Origin: Streptomyces sp. NBC_00162
Lineage (GTDB): Bacteria; Actinomycetota; Actinomycetes; Streptomycetales; Streptomycetaceae
NCBI RefSeq assembly: GCF_024611995.1
Contig: NZ_CP102509.1
Coordinates: 6,758,001 to 6,822,000, forward strand
Direction of reading: 5' to 3'
DNA length: 64,000 bases
This document shows, in pieces, positions 28,220-40,717 of this stretch (position 1 is its first letter; every line of letters begins with the position of its first letter). Made by a program: the position numbers and the translations under genes. A model generated the notes under the pieces. It was not told the DNA's origin, searched no databases, and worked only from the letters and a program-made list of their open reading frames with translations.

Positions 28220-30888
28220 TGGAGTCGGCTGAAATCCGCCGCCGCTGGCTGAGCTTCTTCGAGGAGCGCGGTCACGCCGTTGTCCCTTCGGCGTCGCTCA
28301 TCGCGGACGACCCGACTCTGCTGCTGGTCAACGCGGGCATGGTCCCCTTCAAGCCGTACTTCCTCGGCGAGACCAAGCCCCCGGCCCCCCGTGCCACCAG
28401 CGTGCAGAAGTGCGTCCGTACGCCGGACATCGAAGAGGTCGGCAAGACCACCCGCCACGGCACGTTCTTCCAGATGTGCGGCAACTTCTCCTTCGGCGAC
28501 TACTTCAAGGAAGGCGCCATCAAGTACGCCTGGGAGCTGCTGACCAGCTCCGTGGCGGACGGCGGCTACGGCCTCGAGCCCGAGAAGCTCTGGATCACCG
28601 TCTACCTCGACGACGACGAGGCCGAGCAGATCTGGCGCGAGAAGATCGGCGTGCCGGCCGAGCGCATCCAGCGCCTGGGCAAGAAGGACAACTTCTGGTC
28701 CATGGGCGTCCCCGGCCCCTGCGGCCCGTGCTCGGAGATCAACTACGACCGCGGCCCGGAGTTCGGCGTCGAGGGCGGCCCGGCCGTCAACGACGAGCGC
28801 TACGTGGAGATCTGGAACCTGGTCTTCATGCAGTACGAGCGCGGCGCCGGTGACGGGAAGGAAGACTTCCCGATCCTCGGCGACCTGCCGTCGAAGAACA
28901 TCGACACGGGTCTGGGCCTCGAGCGTCTCGCCATGATCCTGCAGGGCGTGCAGAACATGTACGAGACCGACACCCTGCGCGTGGTCATGGACAAGGCCAC
29001 CGAGCTGACCGGTGTGCAGTACGGCGCCGCGCAGGGCAGCGACGTGTCCATGCGCGTGGTCGCCGACCACATCCGCACCTCCGTCATGCTCATCGGCGAC
29101 GGCGTCACCCCCGGCAACGAGGGCCGCGGGTACGTGCTGCGCCGCATCATGCGCCGCGCCATCCGCAACATGCGCCTCATGGGCGCCACGGGCCCGGTCG
29201 TCCAGGACCTCGTCGACGTCGTGATCAACACGATGGGGCAGCAGTACCCGGAGCTGGTCACCGACCGCAAGCGCATCGAGACCGTCGCGCTCGCCGAAGA
29301 GGCCGCCTTCCTCAAGGCCGTCAAGGGTGGCACCAACATCCTCGACACCGCCGTGACCGAGACCAAGGCCGCCGGCGGCACGGTCCTCCCCGGCGACAAG
29401 GCGTTCCTGCTCCACGACACCTGGGGCTTCCCGATCGACCTCACCCTGGAGATGGCCGCCGAGCAGGGCCTCTCCGTGGACGAGCCCGGCTTCCGCCGCC
29501 TGATGCAGGAGCAGCGCGACCGCGCCAAGGCCGACGCCAAGGCCAAGAAGACCGGCCACGCGGACATGTCCGCCTACCGGGAGATCGCCGACGGCTCCGG
29601 CGCCACCGAGTTCACCGGCTACGCCACCACCCAGGGCGAGTCCACCATCGTCGGCCTGCTGGTCAACGGCGTCTCCGCGCCCGCCGCCTCCGAGGGCGAC
29701 GAGGTCGAGGTCGTCCTCGACCGCACTCCCTTCTACGCCGAGGGCGGCGGCCAGCTCGCCGACCAGGGCCGCATCAAGCTCGACTCGGGCGCCGTCATCG
29801 TCGTCCGCGACGTGCAGCAGCCGGTCCCGGGCGTCTCCGTGCACAAGGGCTCCGTCCAGGTCGGCGAGGTGACGGTGGGCGCCAACGCGTACGCCGCCAT
29901 CGACATCAACCGCCGCCGGGCCATCGCCCGCGCCCACTCCGCCACGCACCTGACGCACCAGGCGCTGCGCGATGCGCTGGGCCCGACGGCCGCCCAGGCC
30001 GGTTCCGAGAACTCGCCGGGCCGCTTCCGCTTCGACTTCGGTTCGCCGAACGCCGTCCCCGGCTCGGTCCTCACCGACGTAGAGCAGAAGATCAACGACG
30101 TGCTCTCGCGCGAGCTGGACGTCACCGCCGAGATCATGAGCATCGACGAGGCGAAGAAGCAGGGCGCCATCGCCGAGTTCGGCGAGAAGTACGGCGAGCG
30201 CGTGCGCGTCGTCACCATCGGCGACTTCTCCAAGGAGCTGTGCGGCGGCACGCACGTCGGCAACACCTCCCAGCTGGGTCTGGTGAAGCTGCTCGGCGAG
30301 TCCTCCATCGGCTCCGGCGTGCGCCGCGTCGAGGCCCTGGTGGGCGTGGACGCGTACAACTTCCTCGCCAAGGAGCACACGGTCGTCGCCCAGCTCCAGG
30401 AGCTGGTCAAGGGCCGTCCGGAGGAGCTGCCGGAGAAGATCGCCTCCATGCTCGGCAAGCTGAAGGACGCCGAGAAGGAGATCGAGAAGTTCCGCGCGGA
30501 GAAGGTCCTCCAGGCCGCCGCCGGGCTCGCCCAGAACGCCCAGGACATCCACGGTGTCGCCCTCGTCGTCGGCCAGGTGCCGGACGGCACCGGCGCCGAC
30601 GACCTGCGCAAGCTGGTCCTGGACGTCCGCGGCCGCATCCCGGGTGACCGCCCGGCCGTCGTGGCCCTGTTCACCGTGGCGGGTGGCCGCCCGCTGACCG
30701 TCATCGCCACCAACGAGGCCGCCCGCGAGCGCGGTCTCAAGGCCGGCGACCTGGTCCGTACGGCCGCCAAGACCCTCGGTGGCGGCGGTGGCGGCAAGCC
30801 GGACGTCGCGCAGGGCGGCGGCCAGAACCCGGGCGCCATCCCGGAGGCCATCAGCGCCGTCGAGCGTCTCGTCGTAGAGACGGCCTGA
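28219..30888 (+). CDS. alaS: Alanyl-tRNA synthetase
   Basis: An 889-aa class II synthetase with the full domain set: the catalytic core ([27 protein letters not shown]), a tRNA-recognition domain, the editing domain and the C-terminal oligomerisation (C-Ala) domain. The editing site zinc/hydrolytic motif HSATHLTH (HxxxH) is present, as is its partner [10 protein letters not shown] Gly-rich stretch near the end ([16 protein letters not shown]) is the usual DHHA1/C-Ala signature. The ATG overlaps the previous stop; ruvX begins 3 bp later. Confidence 0.97.
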   Translation: MESAEIRRRWLSFFEERGHAVVPSASLIADDPTLLLVNAGMVPFKPYFLGETKPPAPRATSVQKCVRTPDIEEVGKTTRHGTFFQMCGNFSFGDYFKEGAIKYAWELLTSSVADGGYGLEPEKLWITVYLDDDEAEQIWREKIGVPAERIQRLGKKDNFWSMGVPGPCGPCSEINYDRGPEFGVEGGPAVNDERYVEIWNLVFMQYERGAGDGKEDFPILGDLPSKNIDTGLGLERLAMILQGVQNMYETDTLRVVMDKATELTGVQYGAAQGSDVSMRVVADHIRTSVMLIGDGVTPGNEGRGYVLRRIMRRAIRNMRLMGATGPVVQDLVDVVINTMGQQYPELVTDRKRIETVALAEEAAFLKAVKGGTNILDTAVTETKAAGGTVLPGDKAFLLHDTWGFPIDLTLEMAAEQGLSVDEPGFRRLMQEQRDRAKADAKAKKTGHADMSAYREIADGSGATEFTGYATTQGESTIVGLLVNGVSAPAASEGDEVEVVLDRTPFYAEGGGQLADQGRIKLDSGAVIVVRDVQQPVPGVSVHKGSVQVGEVTVGANAYAAIDINRRRAIARAHSATHLTHQALRDALGPTAAQAGSENSPGRFRFDFGSPNAVPGSVLTDVEQKINDVLSRELDVTAEIMSIDEAKKQGAIAEFGEKYGERVRVVTIGDFSKELCGGTHVGNTSQLGLVKLLGESSIGSGVRRVEALVGVDAYNFLAKEHTVVAQLQELVKGRPEELPEKIASMLGKLKDAEKEIEKFRAEKVLQAAAGLAQNAQDIHGVALVVGQVPDGTGADDLRKLVLDVRGRIPGDRPAVVALFTVAGGRPLTVIATNEAARERGLKAGDLVRTAAKTLGGGGGGKPDVAQGGGQNPGAIPEAISAVERLVVETA

Positions 30889-30890
30889 CG

Positions 30891-31361
30891 ATGACTCTGC
30901 GCCGCGGCCGCCGGCTGGCGATCGACGTTGGGGACGCCCGGATCGGGGTCGCCTCGTGCGACCCCGATGGGGTCCTCGCCACACCGGTGGAAACGGTTCC
31001 GGGCCGGGACATCCCCTTCGCCCACCGGCGGCTGCGGCAGCTCGTCGAGGAGTACGAGCCCCTCGAAGTCGTGGTCGGCCTGCCCCGCTCGCTCAGCGGG
31101 CGGGAGGGTCCGGCCGCGGCCAAGGTGCGCGTCTTCGCGAACGAACTGGCGAAGGGCATCAAGCCGGTGACGGTCCGTCTGGTGGACGAGCGGATGACCA
31201 CGGTCACCGCCGCCCAGGGCCTGCGGGCCTCCGGCAAGAACGCGAAGAAGGGCAGGTCGGTCATCGACCAGGCAGCCGCTGTGGTGATCCTTCAGAACGC
31301 TCTTGAGACCGAACGGGTATCAGGTAATCCGCCTGGCGAGTGCGTCGAAGTGGTTGTCTGA
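30891..31361 (+). CDS. ruvX: Holliday junction resolvase-like RuvX/YqgF
   Basis: A 156-aa RNase H-fold protein. Catalytic acids are visible in LAIDVGDARIGVA (first Asp), in VVVGLPRSLSG and in VDERMTTVTA (Glu), with the last Asp in SVIDQAAAVVIL. YqgF proteins act in 16S rRNA 5'-end maturation and have junction-resolving activity. It lies 3 bp downstream of alaS, a widespread association. The last residues beyond EVVV are absent, so the length is normal. Confidence 0.92.
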   Translation: MTLRRGRRLAIDVGDARIGVASCDPDGVLATPVETVPGRDIPFAHRRLRQLVEEYEPLEVVVGLPRSLSGREGPAAAKVRVFANELAKGIKPVTVRLVDERMTTVTAAQGLRASGKNAKKGRSVIDQAAAVVILQNALETERVSGNPPGECVEVVV

Positions 31362-31439
31362 TCGCGATACGGTAACGTTCCGCGCGATGAGACGGCATTC
31401 GAACAGCCGTCGCCTTCGTCTCGCGGCTCTAGGGGACCG

Positions 31440-33176
31440 ATGACTGAGTATGGCCGGGGCCGTGGTCCCGAACCGTGGCACCCTGAGGATCCCCTGTACG
31501 GGGACCAGGGGTGGACCGGGCACCAGACCCAGCAGGGCCAGGCGCCGTACGCCGATCCGCAGCAGGGGTATCCGCAGGAGCAGCAGTACCAGCAGCAGTA
31601 CCCCGAGCAGCAGCAGTACGCGCAGCAGCCGCAGTACGAGCAGCAGTACCCGCAGCAAGGGCAGTACCCGCAGCAGGGGCAGTTCCAGCAGCAGGAGCAG
31701 TACCAGCAGCAGCAGGGGCAGTACCCGCAGCAGTACGCGCAGCAGCAGGCCTATGCCCCGCAGGCCCCCCAGCAGCCGATGTACGACTCCCAGGGCTGGG
31801 ACACCGGCACGGGCCAGTACGCGGTTCCCGCGTCGGCCGACCCGTACGCGGGCGCGGACCCGTACGCCCAGCAGGCCGTCGCGAGCTACCCGGGCGAGGC
31901 CCCTGACCTGTACGCCACGCCGGAGGCCTTCCCTCCGCCGCAGCCCCCCGGCCGGCGTCACCTGGAGCCGGAACCGGTCGAGGAGGAGGAGTCCGAGAGC
32001 GGCTTCTTCGCCGGCGGCGGTCGCGACGGCGACGGCGACGAGCCCGGCGGCGGTCGCAGGGGCGGCCGCTCGAAGGGCGGTGAGCCCAAGAAGCGCAGCG
32101 GCGCCGCGTGTCTGATCGCCACGCTGGTGATCGTGGGCGTGCTCGGCGGTGGCGGCTACTACGGCTACAGCTACCTCAAGGACAGGTTCGCCACGGCCGA
32201 GGACTACGCGGGCGAGGGCACCGGCGAGACTGTCGACGTCGAGATCCCCAAGGGCTCCACCCTGGCCACGATGGGCAACATCCTCAAGAAGCACGGCATC
32301 GTGGCGAGCGTGGAGGCGTTCACGACCGCCGCCGACGTCAACCCCAAGGGCAAGTCCATTCAGCCGGGCGTCTACCCGATGAAGAAGAAGATGTCGGGTG
32401 CGGCCGCCGTCGCGCTGATGATCGACCCCAGCAAGCTGAACGTCATCACCATCACCGAGGGCATGCGCAACGCCAAGGTGTACGAGGCGATCGACAAGAA
32501 GCTGGGCAAGCCGGACGGCACCACCAAGGACATTGCCCTGCGCGATGCCAAGAACCTCGGACTGCCGGCCTGGGCCGGCAACAATCCGAAGCTCATGGAC
32601 CCGCTCGAGGGCTTCCTGTACCCGGCGCGCTACGACCTCGGCAAGGACAGCACCCCCGAGTCCCTGCTCAAGCAGATGGTCAAGAACGCGTCCGACAAGT
32701 ACTCGGAGCTGGGCGTCGAGGGCAAGGCCAAGGAGCTCGGCCTGGAGAACCCGCTCCAGGTGGTCACGGTCGCCAGCCTCGTCAACGCCGAGGGCAAGAA
32801 CCACGACGACTTCCGGAAGATGTCCGAGGTCGTCTACAACCGCCTGAAGAAGACCAACGACGTCACGAACCGGAAGATCCAGTTCGACTCGACGTACAAC
32901 TACGCCAAGGGCCAGAGCGAGATCAACTTCAACCTCAAGGAAGCCCAGGCGTTCAACAACCCCTACAACACGCACTTCATCACGGGACTGCCCGTCGGCC
33001 CGATCGGGAACCCGGGCATGGACGCGCTGACCGCTACGCTCAACCCGGACCACGGCGGATGGATGTTCTTCGTGTCGGTCGACGGCAACACGACGACCTT
33101 CACCCAGACCTACGAAGAGCACCTCAAGCTCGTCGACGAGTTCCAGGAACGGCAGAAGCAGAAGAACGGCGGGTAG
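31440..33176 (+). CDS. mltG: Endolytic murein transglycosylase MltG with Gln/Tyr-rich cytoplasmic tail
   Basis: A 578-aa YceG/MltG protein that cuts nascent glycan strands at the membrane. Its cytoplasmic N-terminus (about 1-215) is unusually long: residues about 25-125 are a Gln/Tyr/Pro repeat (QQQYPQQ-like units), followed by an acidic and basic stretch. The TM helix is at about 222-245 (CLIATLVIVGVLGGGG). The YceG domain carries the catalytic Glu in VASLVNAEGKNHDDF and the conserved YNTHFITGLPVGPIGNPG. The ATG is 78 bp after ruvX; aroE follows after 6 bp. Catalytic identity is firm; the tail's role is not known. Confidence 0.92.
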   Translation: MTEYGRGRGPEPWHPEDPLYGDQGWTGHQTQQGQAPYADPQQGYPQEQQYQQQYPEQQQYAQQPQYEQQYPQQGQYPQQGQFQQQEQYQQQQGQYPQQYAQQQAYAPQAPQQPMYDSQGWDTGTGQYAVPASADPYAGADPYAQQAVASYPGEAPDLYATPEAFPPPQPPGRRHLEPEPVEEEESESGFFAGGGRDGDGDEPGGGRRGGRSKGGEPKKRSGAACLIATLVIVGVLGGGGYYGYSYLKDRFATAEDYAGEGTGETVDVEIPKGSTLATMGNILKKHGIVASVEAFTTAADVNPKGKSIQPGVYPMKKKMSGAAAVALMIDPSKLNVITITEGMRNAKVYEAIDKKLGKPDGTTKDIALRDAKNLGLPAWAGNNPKLMDPLEGFLYPARYDLGKDSTPESLLKQMVKNASDKYSELGVEGKAKELGLENPLQVVTVASLVNAEGKNHDDFRKMSEVVYNRLKKTNDVTNRKIQFDSTYNYAKGQSEINFNLKEAQAFNNPYNTHFITGLPVGPIGNPGMDALTATLNPDHGGWMFFVSVDGNTTTFTQTYEEHLKLVDEFQERQKQKNGG

Positions 33177-33182
33177 CAGGAC

Positions 33183-34007
33183 ATGTCAGGGATACGGGCC
33201 GCGGTGCTGGGTTCGCCCATCGAGCACTCCCTCTCGCCGGTGCTGCACCGCGCCGCTTACCGGGAGCTCGGCCTCGCCGACTGGTCGTACGACCGCTTCG
33301 AGATCGACGAGGCCGCGCTCCCGGGGTTCATCGCCGGACTCGGCCCCGAGTGGGCCGGGCTGTCGCTGACGATGCCGCTGAAGCGGGCGGTCATCCCGCT
33401 GCTCGACGGCATCAGCGACACGGCCGCCTCCGTCGAGGCGGTCAACACGGTGGTCTTCACGAAGGACGGCCGTCGGCTCGGCGACAACACCGACATTCCC
33501 GGCATCGTGGCCGCGCTCGACGAGCGCGGCATCGACAAGGTGCCGTCCGCGGCCATCCTCGGCGCCGGGGCCACCGCCTCCTCGGCGCTGGCCGCCCTCT
33601 CGCGGATCTGCACCGGCGAGGTCACGGCGTACGTGCGTTCGCAGGCCCGTGCCGACGAGATGCGGCAGTGGGGCGCGCGGCTCGGGGTCACCGTCCGCAC
33701 GGCCGACTGGTCCGAGGCGGCCGAGGCGCTTGCCGCGCCGCTGGTCATCGCGACCACCCCGGCCGGGGCCACCGACGAACTGGCCGCCGCCGTACCCGCC
33801 GCCCCCGGCACGCTCTTCGACGTCCTCTACGACCCCTGGCCGACCGCCCTCGCGGCGTCCTGGTCGCAGTGGGGCGGCACGGTCATCGGCGGCCTGGACC
33901 TCCTGGTCCACCAGGCCGTGCTCCAGGTCGAGCAGATGACGGGACGGACCCCCGGCCCGCTCGCCGCCATACGGGCCGCCGGAGAGCGGGCGCTCGCCGC
34001 CCGTTAG
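33183..34007 (+). CDS. aroE: Shikimate dehydrogenase
   Basis: A 274-aa NADPH-dependent enzyme reducing 3-dehydroshikimate to shikimate. The substrate-binding Ser pair is in SPIEHSLSPVLH. The catalytic Lys is in LTMPLKRAV and the catalytic Asp in GDNTDIPG. The Rossmann nucleotide loop is ILGAGATASSALAAL. It starts 6 bp after mltG and leads into the aro genes, so aromatic-acid synthesis is probably co-expressed with cell-wall MltG. Confidence 0.93.
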   Translation: MSGIRAAVLGSPIEHSLSPVLHRAAYRELGLADWSYDRFEIDEAALPGFIAGLGPEWAGLSLTMPLKRAVIPLLDGISDTAASVEAVNTVVFTKDGRRLGDNTDIPGIVAALDERGIDKVPSAAILGAGATASSALAALSRICTGEVTAYVRSQARADEMRQWGARLGVTVRTADWSEAAEALAAPLVIATTPAGATDELAAAVPAAPGTLFDVLYDPWPTALAASWSQWGGTVIGGLDLLVHQAVLQVEQMTGRTPGPLAAIRAAGERALAAR

Positions 34008-34041
34008 GCTTTCCGCCTTCGCAGTTGATCATGGGGGCGGC

Positions 34042-34233
34042 ATGGACCAGACCGGAACCGACCAGATACTCGCGTCGAAGTGGGACCTCCCCTTCGTCGT
34101 CATCGCCACGCTCAGAGTGGCCTTCGGCGACCTGCCGCTGTGGGCGAAGCTCACCGTGTGCGGAATCGTCGGCTCCCTCGCCGTGTGGACCGCGGTCACC
34201 TGGCTCCGCGAGCGCCGTCGCAGGGCCACCTGA
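34042..34233 (+). CDS. Small membrane protein of unknown function
   Basis: A 63-aa ORF with one or two hydrophobic stretches (PFVVIATLRVAF, about 17-28, and KLTVCGIVGSLAVWTAVTWL, about 36-55) and a very basic C-terminus (RERRRR), so it probably sits in the membrane with its end inside. It lies between aroE and aroC on the same strand, and the ATG follows GGGGGCGGC. Codon use is like its neighbours. No family is recognised; it could be a genuine small protein of the aro operon. Confidence 0.6.
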   Translation: MDQTGTDQILASKWDLPFVVIATLRVAFGDLPLWAKLTVCGIVGSLAVWTAVTWLRERRRRAT

Positions 34234-34364
34234 CGGTCAAGCCGTCCGATAGCTGGACTCGAGGCCGGTTTGCGTGCCCGGACATGGGAGGATCGGGTGA
34301 GGCGGGTCCGGGCCGCGCACCAGGGCGCGCCGTGTTGTACCAGGCGCGAGCATGAGGAGCATCG

Positions 34365-35545
34365 TTGAGCAGGTTGCGTTGGCTGACCGCCGGGGAGTCT
34401 CACGGACCGGCACTGGTGGCGACGCTGGAGGGCCTTCCCGCCGGCGTCCCCGTCACCACCGAGCTGGTGGCCGACCACCTGGCCCGGCGTCGGCTCGGCT
34501 ACGGCCGCGGCGCCCGGATGAAGTTCGAGCAGGACGAGATCACCTTCCTCGGCGGCGTCCGCCACGGTCTGTCCCAGGGTTCCCCGATCGCGGTCATGAT
34601 CGGCAACACCGAGTGGCCCAAGTGGGAGACCGTCATGTCGGCCGACCCGGTCGACCCCTCGCTGCTGAAGGAAACCGGCCGCAACGCGCCGCTGACGCGC
34701 CCGCGCCCCGGTCACGCCGACCTCGCCGGCATGCAGAAGTACGGCTTCGACGAAGCCCGCCCGATCCTGGAGCGCGCCAGCGCCCGCGAGACCGCGGCCC
34801 GGGTGGCCCTCGGCGCCGTCGCCAGGTCCTTCATCAAGGAAGTCGCGGGCATCGAGATCGTCTCGCACGTGGTGGAGCTGGCCGCGGCCAAGGCCCCGTA
34901 CGGCGTCTACCCGACCCCGGCCGACGTCGACAAGCTCGACGCCGACCCGGTGCGCTGCCTCGACGCCGACGCGAGCAAGGCGATGGTCGCGGAGATCGAC
35001 CAGGCCCACAAGGACGGCGACACCCTCGGCGGCGTCGTCGAGGTGCTCGCGTACGGAGTCCCGGTCGGCCTCGGCTCGCACGTCCACTGGGACCGCCGTC
35101 TCGACGCCCGCCTCGCCGCCGCCCTGATGGGCATCCAGGCCATCAAGGGCGTCGAGGTCGGCGACGGCTTCGAGCTGGCCCGCGTGCCCGGCTCGCAGGC
35201 GCACGACGAGATCGTCTCCACCCCCGAGGGCCTCAAGCGCACCTCCGGCCGCTCCGGCGGTACCGAGGGCGGTCTGACCACCGGCGAACTGCTGCGCGTA
35301 CGGGCCGCCATGAAGCCCATCGCGACCGTGCCGCGCGCGCTCGCGACCGTGGACGTGGCGACCGGTGAGGCGACGGTGGCCCACCACCAGCGCTCCGACG
35401 TGTGCGCCGTGCCGGCCGCCGGAATCGTGGCCGAGGCCATGGTCGCCCTCGTGCTGGCCGACGCCGTGGTCGAGAAGTTCGGCGGCGACTCGGTCCCCGA
35501 GACCCGCCGCAACGTCCGGTCGTACCTCGACAACCTGCAGATCCG

Positions 35546-35549
<4 letters not shown>
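34365..35549 (+). CDS. aroC: Chorismate synthase
   Basis: A 394-aa FMN-dependent enzyme that converts EPSP to chorismate, the last shikimate-pathway step. Signatures include [19 protein letters not shown] at the start, [25 protein letters not shown], and the C-terminal [15 protein letters not shown]. The TTG start is chosen because it begins [14 protein letters not shown]. Its TGA overlaps the aroK GTG. The set aroC-aroK-aroB-aroQ is one translationally coupled operon. Confidence 0.96.
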
Positions 35550-37598
<2,049 letters not shown>

Positions 37599-37694
37599 CG
37601 TTCCGGTGACGTGACGGTGCTGGTGGACGGTGGGGTCTCCCGGGTCATATAACGTTCTCGCATCAGTCGCCGGAACGAGACGGAGTTGCACCGG

Positions 37695-38465
37695 ATGCAG
37701 CAAGGAGTGGGGAGCGGGGGCGCGGGCTGGGGGCAGTCGGGACAGCACCCGGCAGCGCCGCCGCAGCCGCCGATACCCCCTGCGCAGGGCTGGCCGGGGA
37801 CCCCGCCGCCACCGCACCCCGCGCACCCGTCCCCCATACCGCCCGTACCGCCCGTGCCGGAGGCCACCGGGCACATCCCGCTCCCGCCCGCGGTGGCGGG
37901 CACCGGGGCGGCCACCCTCGCGGTGCTGCTGATCGGCCCGGCCGGAGCGGGGAAGACCACCGTGGCCCGGCACTGGGCGAGCACCCGGCCGGTGCCCACC
38001 GCCCACGTCAGCCTGGACGACGTCCGGGAATGGGTGTGCTCGGGCTTCGCGGACCCGCAGGCGGGCTGGAACGAGCACTCCGAGGCCCAGTACCGCCTCG
38101 CCCGCCGCACCTGCGGGTTCGCCGCCCGCAACTACCTGGCGAACGGGATCTCCTGCATCCTCGACGACGCCGTGTTCCCGGACCGGCCCGTGGTCGGCCT
38201 GGGCGGCTGGAAGCGCCACGTGGGCCCCGCCCTGCTGCCCGTGGTGCTGCTGCCCGGTCTGGAGATCGTCCTGGAGCGCAACGCGGCCCGCTCCGGCAAC
38301 CGCCGGCTCTCCGACGAGGAGGTCGCGCGGATCCACGGCCGGATGGCCGGCTGGTACGGCTCCGGCCTGCCGATCATCGACAACTCCCAGCTCGACGTCG
38401 AGGGCACCGCCCGCGCCCTAGACGAGGCCCTGGCACGGGCCATCACGGCGCCCCCGGCCTGGTAG
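37695..38465 (+). CDS. P-loop ATPase/kinase with Pro-rich N-terminus (AAA_33 type)
   Basis: A 256-aa protein. The first 65 or so residues are Gly/Gln/Pro-rich (PPQPPIPPAQG, PIPPVPPVP) and probably unstructured. The rest is a small P-loop kinase-like domain: Walker A LIGPAGAGKTTVARHWA, HVSLDDVREWV, an RxxxR-type lid in ERNAARSGNRRLSDEEV and IHGRMAGWYGSGLP. Such domains phosphorylate small molecules or RNA ends; no substrate is evident. ATG at 37695 is preferred because a GGAG lies 10 nt upstream; TTG at 37686 would leave no spacing. It stands alone between aroQ and pepQ. Confidence 0.75.
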   Translation: MQQGVGSGGAGWGQSGQHPAAPPQPPIPPAQGWPGTPPPPHPAHPSPIPPVPPVPEATGHIPLPPAVAGTGAATLAVLLIGPAGAGKTTVARHWASTRPVPTAHVSLDDVREWVCSGFADPQAGWNEHSEAQYRLARRTCGFAARNYLANGISCILDDAVFPDRPVVGLGGWKRHVGPALLPVVLLPGLEIVLERNAARSGNRRLSDEEVARIHGRMAGWYGSGLPIIDNSQLDVEGTARALDEALARAITAPPAW

Positions 38466-38528
38466 CCGCAGGGCCCCGCTCCGGCCCCGTCCGGACGCGC
38501 TCACCAAGCCGGATGCGCGTGGCGCTCG

Positions 38529-38541
38529 TACGCTCGAAGAC
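38529..38541 (+). promoter_or_regulatory. Likely -10 element of the leaderless peptidase gene
   Basis: TACGCT (38529-38534) ends 7 nt before the ATG at 38542 and no Shine-Dalgarno intervenes. Confidence 0.35.
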
Positions 38542-39648
38542 ATGTCAGACGTGTACGCCGCCCGCCGGGGCACGCTTCGTGACCGCTGCGCCGCCGCGGG
38601 CAACGCCGCCGCGCTGATCACGAGTCCGGCGAACGTCCGCTATCTCTCGGGGGCGTCGCCCCTGGGCGCCGTACTGCTCGTCGGACCCACCGAGGACGTG
38701 CTGTTCTGCGGCAATCCGCCCACCGGTGAGGCCGACGAGGGCCGTCTCGACGAACACCTCAAGGTGTCCGTGCTGGCGAGCCCCGGCGGAGACCCGGCCG
38801 TCGCGGCCGGTGACCTGGCGGCCGCCGTACGCGCCGACTCGCTGGCCGTGGAGGAGCACCACATCACGGTGGCCCGGCACCGCGCGCTGCGCTCCGTGGC
38901 GCCCAAGCTCCGCCTCTGCGACCTCGGCAGCGCCGTGGAGCAGCAGCGCCTCGTCAAGGACGAGGAGGAGATCGCCTGCCTGCGGATCGCCGCGGAGATC
39001 GCCGACCAGGCCCTCGGCGAACTGCTGGAGTCCATCCTCGTCGGGCGCACCGAACGCCACCTCGCCCTGGAGCTGGAGCGGCGGCTCGTCGACCACGGGG
39101 CGGACGGGCCCGCCTTCCCGACCTCCGTCGGGACCGGCCCGCATTCCGGCCGCTCCCGGCACCGGCCCTCCGACCGGCGGGTGGAGGAGGGCGACTTCCT
39201 CACCGTCTGCCTCGGTGCGGGCTACCGCGGCTACCGCTGCGAGATCGGCCGCACCTTCGTGATCGGCACCACCCCCGCGGACTGGCAGATCCAGCTCTAC
39301 GACCTGGTCTTCGCCGCGCAGCGGGCCGGGCGGGAGGCCCTCGTACCGGGCGCCGCGTACCGGGACGTGGACCACGCGGCGCGCTCCGTACTGGACTCCG
39401 CGGGACACGGTGAAGCCCTCGCGCCGTCGACCGGACACGGCGTGGGTCTCGAAATCGACGAGGACCCGCAGCTTGCACCTACGGCAATGGGTAAACTGGA
39501 CGCTTGCGTGCCGGTCACCGTCGAACCGGGGGTTCACCTCCCGGGCCGGGGAGGTGTCCGGATCGATGACACGCTCGTCGTGCGCCCCGAGGCGGACGGC
39601 GGTCCCGAGCTACTCACCATTACGACCAAGGAGCTGCTCGCGCTCTAG
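38542..39648 (+). CDS. M24B family metallopeptidase (Xaa-Pro aminopeptidase/PepQ-like)
   Basis: A 368-aa pita-bread peptidase. The N-terminal creatinase-like domain includes [17 protein letters not shown]. The C-terminal domain has metal ligands in [23 protein letters not shown] (Asp), [10 protein letters not shown] (His), [11 protein letters not shown] (Glu) and [12 protein letters not shown] (Glu replaced by Asp in this line; a Glu is normal at the second site). It should remove N-terminal residues next to proline. It is upstream of efp; the pairing of an X-Pro peptidase with EF-P is common in bacteria. Confidence 0.88.
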   Translation: MSDVYAARRGTLRDRCAAAGNAAALITSPANVRYLSGASPLGAVLLVGPTEDVLFCGNPPTGEADEGRLDEHLKVSVLASPGGDPAVAAGDLAAAVRADSLAVEEHHITVARHRALRSVAPKLRLCDLGSAVEQQRLVKDEEEIACLRIAAEIADQALGELLESILVGRTERHLALELERRLVDHGADGPAFPTSVGTGPHSGRSRHRPSDRRVEEGDFLTVCLGAGYRGYRCEIGRTFVIGTTPADWQIQLYDLVFAAQRAGREALVPGAAYRDVDHAARSVLDSAGHGEALAPSTGHGVGLEIDEDPQLAPTAMGKLDACVPVTVEPGVHLPGRGGVRIDDTLVVRPEADGGPELLTITTKELLAL

Positions 39649-39706
39649 CCCGTTGCCCGGGCTGTGCGCGCACCCGTGGTCTTCCAGTGCAGGAGATTCC
39701 GCAACC

Positions 39707-40273
39707 GTGGCTTCCACGAACGACCTCAAGAACGGCATGGTGCTCAAGCTCGACGGTGACCAGCTCTGGTCCGTCGTCGAGTTCCAGCACGTCAAGCCCG
39801 GCAAGGGCCCGGCCTTCGTGCGCACCAAGCTCAAGCACGTGCTCTCCGGCAAGGTCGTCGACAAGACCTTCAACGCCGGCACGAAGGTCGAGACGGCCAC
39901 GATCGACCGCCGTGACATGCAGTTCTCGTACATGGACGGCGAGTACTTCGTCTTCATGGACATGAGCACCTACGACCAGCTGATGGTCGACAAGAAGGCC
40001 GTCGGCGACTCCGCCAACTTCCTGATCGAGGGCTTCACCGCCTCCGTCGCCCAGCACGAGGGCGAGGTGCTCTACGTCGAGCTGCCGGCCGCCGTCGAGC
40101 TGACGATCGAGCAGACCGACCCGGGCGTCCAGGGCGACCGCTCCACCGGCGGCACCAAGCCCGCCACGCTGGAGACCGGCCACGAGATCCAGGTCCCGCT
40201 CTTCGTCACCACCGGCGAGAAGGTCAAGGTCGACACCCGCACCAGCGCCTACCTCGGCCGGGTGAGCAGCTAA
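39707..40273 (+). CDS. efp: Translation elongation factor P
   Basis: A 188-aa tRNA-mimicking factor that relieves ribosome stalling at consecutive prolines. The KOW domain tip is KPGKGPAF with the usual Lys at about 32, and the two OB domains end with [16 protein letters not shown]. The GPAF loop is the actinobacterial type, thought to work without EpmA-style lysylation. The GTG start follows GCAGGAGA. nusB begins 3 bp later. It lies downstream of the Xaa-Pro peptidase. Confidence 0.96.
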   Translation: MASTNDLKNGMVLKLDGDQLWSVVEFQHVKPGKGPAFVRTKLKHVLSGKVVDKTFNAGTKVETATIDRRDMQFSYMDGEYFVFMDMSTYDQLMVDKKAVGDSANFLIEGFTASVAQHEGEVLYVELPAAVELTIEQTDPGVQGDRSTGGTKPATLETGHEIQVPLFVTTGEKVKVDTRTSAYLGRVSS

Positions 40274-40275
40274 CC

Positions 40276-40704
40276 GTGGCTGCCCGGAGCAACGCGCGCA
40301 AGCGCGCTTTCCAGATCCTGTTCGAGGCCGACCAGCGCGGGGTGCCCGTGCGCGAGGTCCTCGCGGACTGGATCCGCCATGCTCGGTCGGACGACCGGCA
40401 GCCGCCGGTCAGCGCCTTCACGATGGACCTCGTCGAGGGGTACGCCGACAAGGTGAACCGCATCGACGACCTGATCGTCACCTACGCCGTGGACTGGGAG
40501 CTCGACCGCATGCCGGTCGTGGACCGGAACATCCTGCGGCTCGGTGCGTACGAGCTGATCTGGGTGGACGAGACCCCGGACGCCGTGGCGATCGACGAGG
40601 CCGTCCAGCTGGCCAAGGAGTTCTCGACGGACGAGTCCCCCTCGTTCGTGAACGGGCTGCTGGCCCGCTTCAAGGAGCTGAAGCCGAACCTGCGCCGCGC
40701 CTGA
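40276..40704 (+). CDS. nusB: Transcription antitermination protein NusB
   Basis: A 142-aa all-helical RNA-binding protein that joins NusE(S10) on boxA in rRNA antitermination. Typical segments are SNARKRAFQILFEADQRG at the N-terminus and DRNILRLGAYELIW, AIDEAVQLAKEFS in the core. The GTG start is 3 bp after efp. A 50-bp palindrome follows, ending the efp-nusB unit. Confidence 0.95.
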   Translation: MAARSNARKRAFQILFEADQRGVPVREVLADWIRHARSDDRQPPVSAFTMDLVEGYADKVNRIDDLIVTYAVDWELDRMPVVDRNILRLGAYELIWVDETPDAVAIDEAVQLAKEFSTDESPSFVNGLLARFKELKPNLRRA

Positions 40705-40717
40705 CCAGCGGCGGTTG

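Noticed and set aside
27988..30984. A 998-codon minus-strand frame over alaS
   Set aside because: Antisense of an unambiguous alaS with no domain of its own.
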